Source of the DNA: Ptychodera flava
Taxonomy: Eukaryota; Hemichordata; Enteropneusta; Ptychoderidae
Assembly (NCBI RefSeq): GCF_041260155.1
Contig: NC_091946.1
Span: forward strand, 18,615,353-18,679,352
DNA length: 64,000 nt
Direction of reading: 5' to 3'
A program made the position numbers and the translations under genes. The notes under the pieces are model-generated. The model saw only the letters and a program-made list of their open reading frames with translations. It was not told the origin of the DNA and searched no databases. Shown piece by piece: positions 60,206 to 64,000 of the stretch; positions within the stretch are counted from its first letter, which is position 1, and each line of letters opens with the position of its first letter.

Positions 60206-61776
60206 GTCCCGATATGGGTGTCATAAACTTACGGTCGTACTTGCAAAACTTTTTCACGTGCTCCTGAATTTTGCACGTGCTCCCGAATTTGCTAATTTTT
60301 TCAACCGCTCCGATATTATGGCCATACTGATAGCTTGGACCAAGTGCAAGTTATGCAGATTATGATATTTACTCAGAAGATTATTTCATAATTCATATAG
60401 CCACAATCAGACTTTGAATTTTCCGCAAATGTTAATCATTTGCCACACGACGTTGATTCCATTCTACATGGAACTGATGGAGTGTACTAACCCTTTGGAT
60501 ACTGTATCAAGCTTCGGTCGAGTCCCCACTGTTTTCTGAGGTGAACAATCAAACTTCGAATATTAGGATTGAATGTATACAGTAAACTACATGACTCGAC
60601 AGTCAGTGTTTACATGTGCTTGTCCTTTAAAATACAAACATTGCTTTGTAAAGAGAGGAAGGTTTGTGACTGTCTTATTTACCAACTGTGTCTGCCTTAG
60701 AAAGGGACCCATATAGTCCCAAATTGGGTGCAGTGGGTACAATAGGTAGGGTATAACTGGACTGTTCAAACTTCATAGCACAAACTCTACAATATTCCGT
60801 AAAGTGGAGGGTGCTGACAGTTGACACTATTGAACAAATATTTACATCAAACTTTAATTTTTCTTCAAATGGTAGGTTAAGAATGCTTATTTGGGGTCAA
60901 AAGAAATGCTAGAATCAAAGCCAGGGGTCAAAAGTCAACACTTTATCATGCGGCGAAAACGGGGCTCGAAACGTAAAGCGCGGTACATATGTGTATAACT
61001 TTCCTATTGCAGTGCCCCCTGGGTATGTGCCCCCTGGGTATATGCCCCCTGGGTATGTTCGCCAGAGTCAAGATGCAGAATCCGCTTCGGTGATTAAGTA
61101 AAAGGCTTAGTCAGCAGCCCCCCCGCTGCAAATAAAGGGATTTTAAACAGTGTTCCTTGAAACGAATGAGAAAAATACCATACTCATTTCATATTCAGTC
61201 TGTGTTTTGCTTTCAGCATTCGAAGTACCCTAGGCCTAAGACTACCAAGAATACTTACGCAAGCATGAATTCTCCGAAAAGCTTACTCATCACGCCTTCG
61301 ATGACATATTTTAACTTACTGCAGAGCAGAAAGTCTCAGTTTGGTGTATAAACGTGCTAATGTTGTTTCAAAGAACAATAAAATACGAGATCTACCGGTC
61401 TGTTTCACTGTATACATATATAGTGGGTTTTCCTTACTCATATCAGCTGTTGTCGATGATTTCGAGACCGCGATACCGGTGACACGGTTTCAACAATCAA
61501 CACTGCGTGTAGCCATTGGTGCGATGACTAAGCAAAACGTGTAAGCGATGATGGCGAGATTTTATGTCTTGCGCGTTTTATGAGGACACTGTCAAAGTTT
61601 GTCTGTTATTGTTAGTTATTTATTTATGTTTATTTCGTCACTATCTACCAACTAAAAGGTAACCCAAGTTCAACTCTTTTGAAGCGTTAACAGGCAAGGC
61701 ATACTCTGCCGCCAGCTCGGTACCGTTTTACTGACTGAATTCAAAGCCATGTTCTTATGGTGCACGGGGGACTTAC
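60206..61776. other. SULT-D upstream DNA and duplicated intron fragment
   Basis: 60340-60480 is homologous to DNA upstream of SULT-C (50690-50840). A 16-bp repeat of TGCCCCCTGGGTATG type lies at 61012-61058. 61519-61776 is homologous to SULT-D intron 1 (59663-59922), with landmarks GCGATGACTAAGCAAAAC and TTTATGTTTATTTCGTCACTA. Confidence 0.55.
61012..61058 (+). repeat. 16-bp tandem repeat, three copies
   Basis: The GTGCCCCCTGGGTAT unit repeats three times with one base change. Confidence 0.85.
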
Positions 61777-61885
61777 CGACTTTTGGATAGGTCACCAATA
61801 ACACGCCCTCGTCTCGGACTTCAAAGTACTGTTCTTCACGATCGTCTAAATGTTGTTCTTTTCCATGATGACCGGCAGGACTACG
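61777..61885 (-). pseudogene. broken first exon of a fifth sulfotransferase (SULT-E remnant)
   Basis: On the minus strand it matches the 3' two thirds of SULT-D exon 1: [10 protein letters not shown], then FEVRDEGVLLVTYPKVG, then an intact GTAAG donor (61772-61776). It has an in-frame TAG where SULT-D has a Glu codon, and a 5-nt insertion after the codons for Val-Lys-Asn shifts the frame. The 5' part of the exon, with the start codon, is missing beyond about 61885. Its downstream intron fragment is kept, but no further exons lie in the expected place. This is a decayed partial duplicate. Confidence 0.88.
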
Positions 61886-62339
61886 GCGCGCCAAATGTTT
61901 CAAAAATATTTATCGTCATAGAGTAAAAATAAACTGTCAAATTTTCTTTCTAAAAAAAAGTCTTAAACGTGTATGGATAATAAAGAAAAAAATTCTTTCG
62001 TCTATATCATTGCATGTTATTAATGTACCTTTTCATAAAAATATCATTCATTTGAAAATACGTGTCATTAAATATTTGAATGTGTCTGTACAGATAAAGA
62101 TGACGTGCAACCGTCTTTCTCGATTGAAATAAAAATTCGATGGAATTACGGAAGAAAATAAACGAGAAAAGTATTATTGCAAAAAAGGGCAGAATGTTGT
62201 GTAATGCTTAATTGTAAAATATTCTTTAAACCGCAATGAGAAGATAAACTGTTTGCAAAAATTTAGAAATACCACACTCCCATACTTATTGACGTACACA
62301 TACACGTGTATTTGATATAAAGGTGCAATGAATGCTGAT
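61886..62339. other. AT-rich intergenic DNA
   Basis: No gene or repeat recognised. Confidence 0.5.
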
Positions 62340-62725
62340 TATAAGGGAAAAAAGAAAAAAAAATCAAGCACACACACAAAAAAATATTGAAATGATTAAA
62401 AACAAAACCACAAATAGTACTTGCACTACTACCAAAAAACAAAATGATTCACCATCAGGTCTGACTAAAAAAAGAAAGAGAATCACAACTGAAAAGTCGA
62501 CCGAGATCGCGCCGGCGTTGAGGCTGAAAAGAAACCAAAACGAGGTTACAAAAAAAAAAAAAAAAAAAAAACAATCCCCCTCAAAAAACCAACAAACGAG
62601 GTTACAAAAACAAAAACCAAACGAGGGTCTCCTCAAATCAAATCAACAAAAAAACTGTAGGAAAAAAAGAGGCCCGTTCGAGAAAAGAAAACAGAGAGGG
62701 ACACCCCGCAGAAAAAGCCCAACAT
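62340..62725 (+). other. A-rich, T-poor strand-asymmetric tract
   Basis: Nearly 400 bp are dominated by A with few T on the + strand, including a run of about 20 A at 62551-62570. AACGAGGTTACAAAAA occurs at 62537-62552 and CGAGGTTACAAAAA again at 62595. The open frame of Lys/Gln/Asn/Thr-rich codons (62332-62727) follows from the composition, and I do not call it a gene. Confidence 0.45.
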
Positions 62726-62930
62726 GAAATTTTCAACGTCATGATTGTTACAGTTTAATGCCAGAGGGTTTTGGATCATCACACTCGGATGTTGGACAAG
62801 ATATTTTGGGTATTTCAGCGATAACTCTCAGCTTCTAGTCTTCAATATCATCTCATGGACGTCCAAGTTACCGACACGTTCCATTCTATATTAAACAGTT
62901 ACAGGTGGACAAAACACTCGTGGTGGTTAG

Positions 62931-63050
62931 TCGGCTGCCAGCGGTCCCCTCATGGCGTGCCTCAATATACACTCGAGGTGGTAAGCCAGCGGCCGGCGGT
63001 CCCGTCGCTAGTACAGTAGGCCTACACGCCGGCAGCCAGCGATCCCCTCA
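62931..63050 (+). repeat. degenerate direct repeats
   Basis: GGCTGCCAGCGGTCCCCTCA, a GCCGGCGGTCCCGTC version and GGCAGCCAGCGATCCCCTCA occur at about 62932, 62990 and 63032, with GTACAGTAGG-type text between them. Confidence 0.6.
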
Positions 63051-63142
63051 CTGTACAGTGTAGGACCGCCTCTTCCAAACCATAGACATTCTAGGCCCAA
63101 ACCATGGAGTCCTACCCCAACAAAACGATGGCTAGCCACTAG

Positions 63143-63252
63143 CCCACGGTTACGTGTGGTTCCGATACATAGTGGCCTCCGTGTTTGGTATGCTTAGTAA
63201 AATTGCATACCACGCAGCGGCCGCTATGCATCGAAACACACGTAACCGTGGG
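63143..63252. repeat. 110-bp foldback, ~48-bp imperfect stem
   Basis: CCCACGGTTACGTGTG at the left pairs with CACACGTAACCGTGGG at the right. Pairing continues through CGAT, CATAG, GGCC and GGTATGC to a loop of about 11 nt. There are a few mismatches and small bulges. Confidence 0.85.
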
Positions 63253-63378
63253 TTTAGCCTCTGAACGGAGTGTGACAAAGGCAAAAATACTCAGGCTAAA
63301 ACACTCTGTCTAGATTCTAGGCAACGTTTTCACTAGTGCATGTAGAACGCGAACGCGCCCAACTTGACAAACACTGAT

Positions 63379-63406
63379 CATGGAGGTAGTCTCTACTACC
63401 TCCATG
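63379..63406. repeat. 12-bp-stem hairpin
   Basis: CATGGAGGTAGT, loop CTCT, ACTACCTCCATG. Direct copies of ACTGATCA flank it (63373-63380 and 63408-63415). Confidence 0.9.
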
Positions 63407-63432
63407 CACTGATCAAGCAGCCGCTACTTCTC

Positions 63433-63650
63433 TGTATACTGTAGCTCCGGGTGGCAGGGCTGTGAGTTACAGGAGTTATACGGCCAGGCAGTATAACGCC
63501 GTTAGCGCACAGCCTAGTCCTGCGTAAATGTCTGTGTGTTCCCTGCGTTATACGGCCTCCACTACTGTGGTGGAGGCCGTATATAATGCCGGGAACACAC
63601 AAACCTGTACGCAGGGCTACTCACAGCCCTGCCACCCAGAGCTATGTATA
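63433..63650. repeat. ~215-bp foldback with an unpaired insertion in one arm
   Basis: AGCTCCGGGTGGCAGGGCTG on the left matches, inverted, CAGCCCTGCCACCCAGAGCT on the right. The arms meet at TATACGGCCTCCAC (63549-63562) and its complement (63570-63583). The left arm has about 45 extra bases (about 63468-63512, with its own TTATACGGCC-like text) that the right arm lacks. Confidence 0.8.
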
Positions 63651-63745
63651 TAGGCTACTGCAGAAATATCGTAGCTCCATATATTGGACTGTGTGAATAT
63701 AAAGTTTTCAGCAATGGGGATCGACATGTCTTGTATGTGCCGGTC

Positions 63746-63815
63746 GAGCCCTGCGAGTATAGTGAGAGTGTCTGGCGTTGCGAAGGCCGGACACTCTCGC
63801 CATACTCGTAAGGCT
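63746..63815. ncRNA. microRNA-precursor-like hairpin (candidate)
   Basis: A 70-nt stem-loop: GAGCCCTGCGAGTATAGTGA at the left base, loop about GTTGCGAA, AATAC-complementary arm ending CGTAAGGCT. By hand the stem pairs for about 30 bp with two or three mismatches and a few G-U pairs on the + strand. Size and near-continuous pairing fit an animal pre-miRNA. It could equally be one of the local foldback repeats. I recognise no known seed. Confidence 0.35.
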
Positions 63816-64000
63816 TGTGCCGATCCTGAGGGATCGCGGTTGCATTGCGTCGCTCGTCATGTCGCGACCATGGAAAACGATGGACATTCTCTCTACACGC
63901 GGCAGATTTCTTCAAAACTATTTATCATGATTTAGGTGATCTTTGAGGATAGACGAGGAATTATACCAAACAACGAAGTGGTTTATTATAATGGTATTTG

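Overview
This is invertebrate metazoan nuclear DNA. It has long GT-AG introns, compact coding exons, abundant microsatellites and many small non-autonomous transposons. The cytosolic sulfotransferase (SULT) expansion and repeat style would suit a marine invertebrate deuterostome (hemichordate or amphioxus-like), but this is inference; nothing seen fixes the species.

The only genes I can identify are cytosolic sulfotransferases. I resolved four complete six-exon genes by matching open frames to splice sites. SULT-A is on + (20778-29044, 309 aa). SULT-B, SULT-C and SULT-D follow head-to-tail on - (32735-40203, 306 aa; 45675-50464, 308 aa; 53694-60082, 308 aa). A broken fifth first exon lies at 61777-61885. 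All four share intron phases 1-0-1-0-1, and exons 3 to 6 are 124, 95, 172 and 110 nt in every gene. The predicted enzymes move sulfonate from PAPS to a small hydroxyl or amine acceptor in the cytosol; the acceptor cannot be read from sequence. All keep the catalytic His, but the Lys two residues before it is replaced by Pro or Ala. SULT-B also has an altered PAPS loop. The three minus-strand genes carry a TATA box 71 to 83 or 100 bp upstream of the start codon. C and D also share a CCAAT element and homologous flanking DNA, so they come from a segmental duplication. SULT-C carries a recombination scar: a 35-nt remnant of its own exon 3 next to an exon 3 copy nearly identical to that of SULT-D.

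Layout: 1-415 decayed reverse transcriptase; 440-735 triplet repeat; 1268-3680 two nested inverted-terminus elements with G-run arrays and hairpin repeats; 3681-20640 gene-poor DNA with MITEs, palindromes, a third G/C-run element (13204-14549) and microsatellites; 20778-29044 SULT-A with very large microsatellites in its introns; 30368-31316 hAT-like element; 32735-60082 minus-strand SULT array; 61777-61885 SULT remnant; 62340-62725 A-rich strand-asymmetric tract; 62931-63815 a cluster of foldbacks, one resembling a microRNA precursor.

At least four unrelated short elements sit at TTAA sites, as piggyBac-type transposition produces, and one has a paralogous empty site inside the window.
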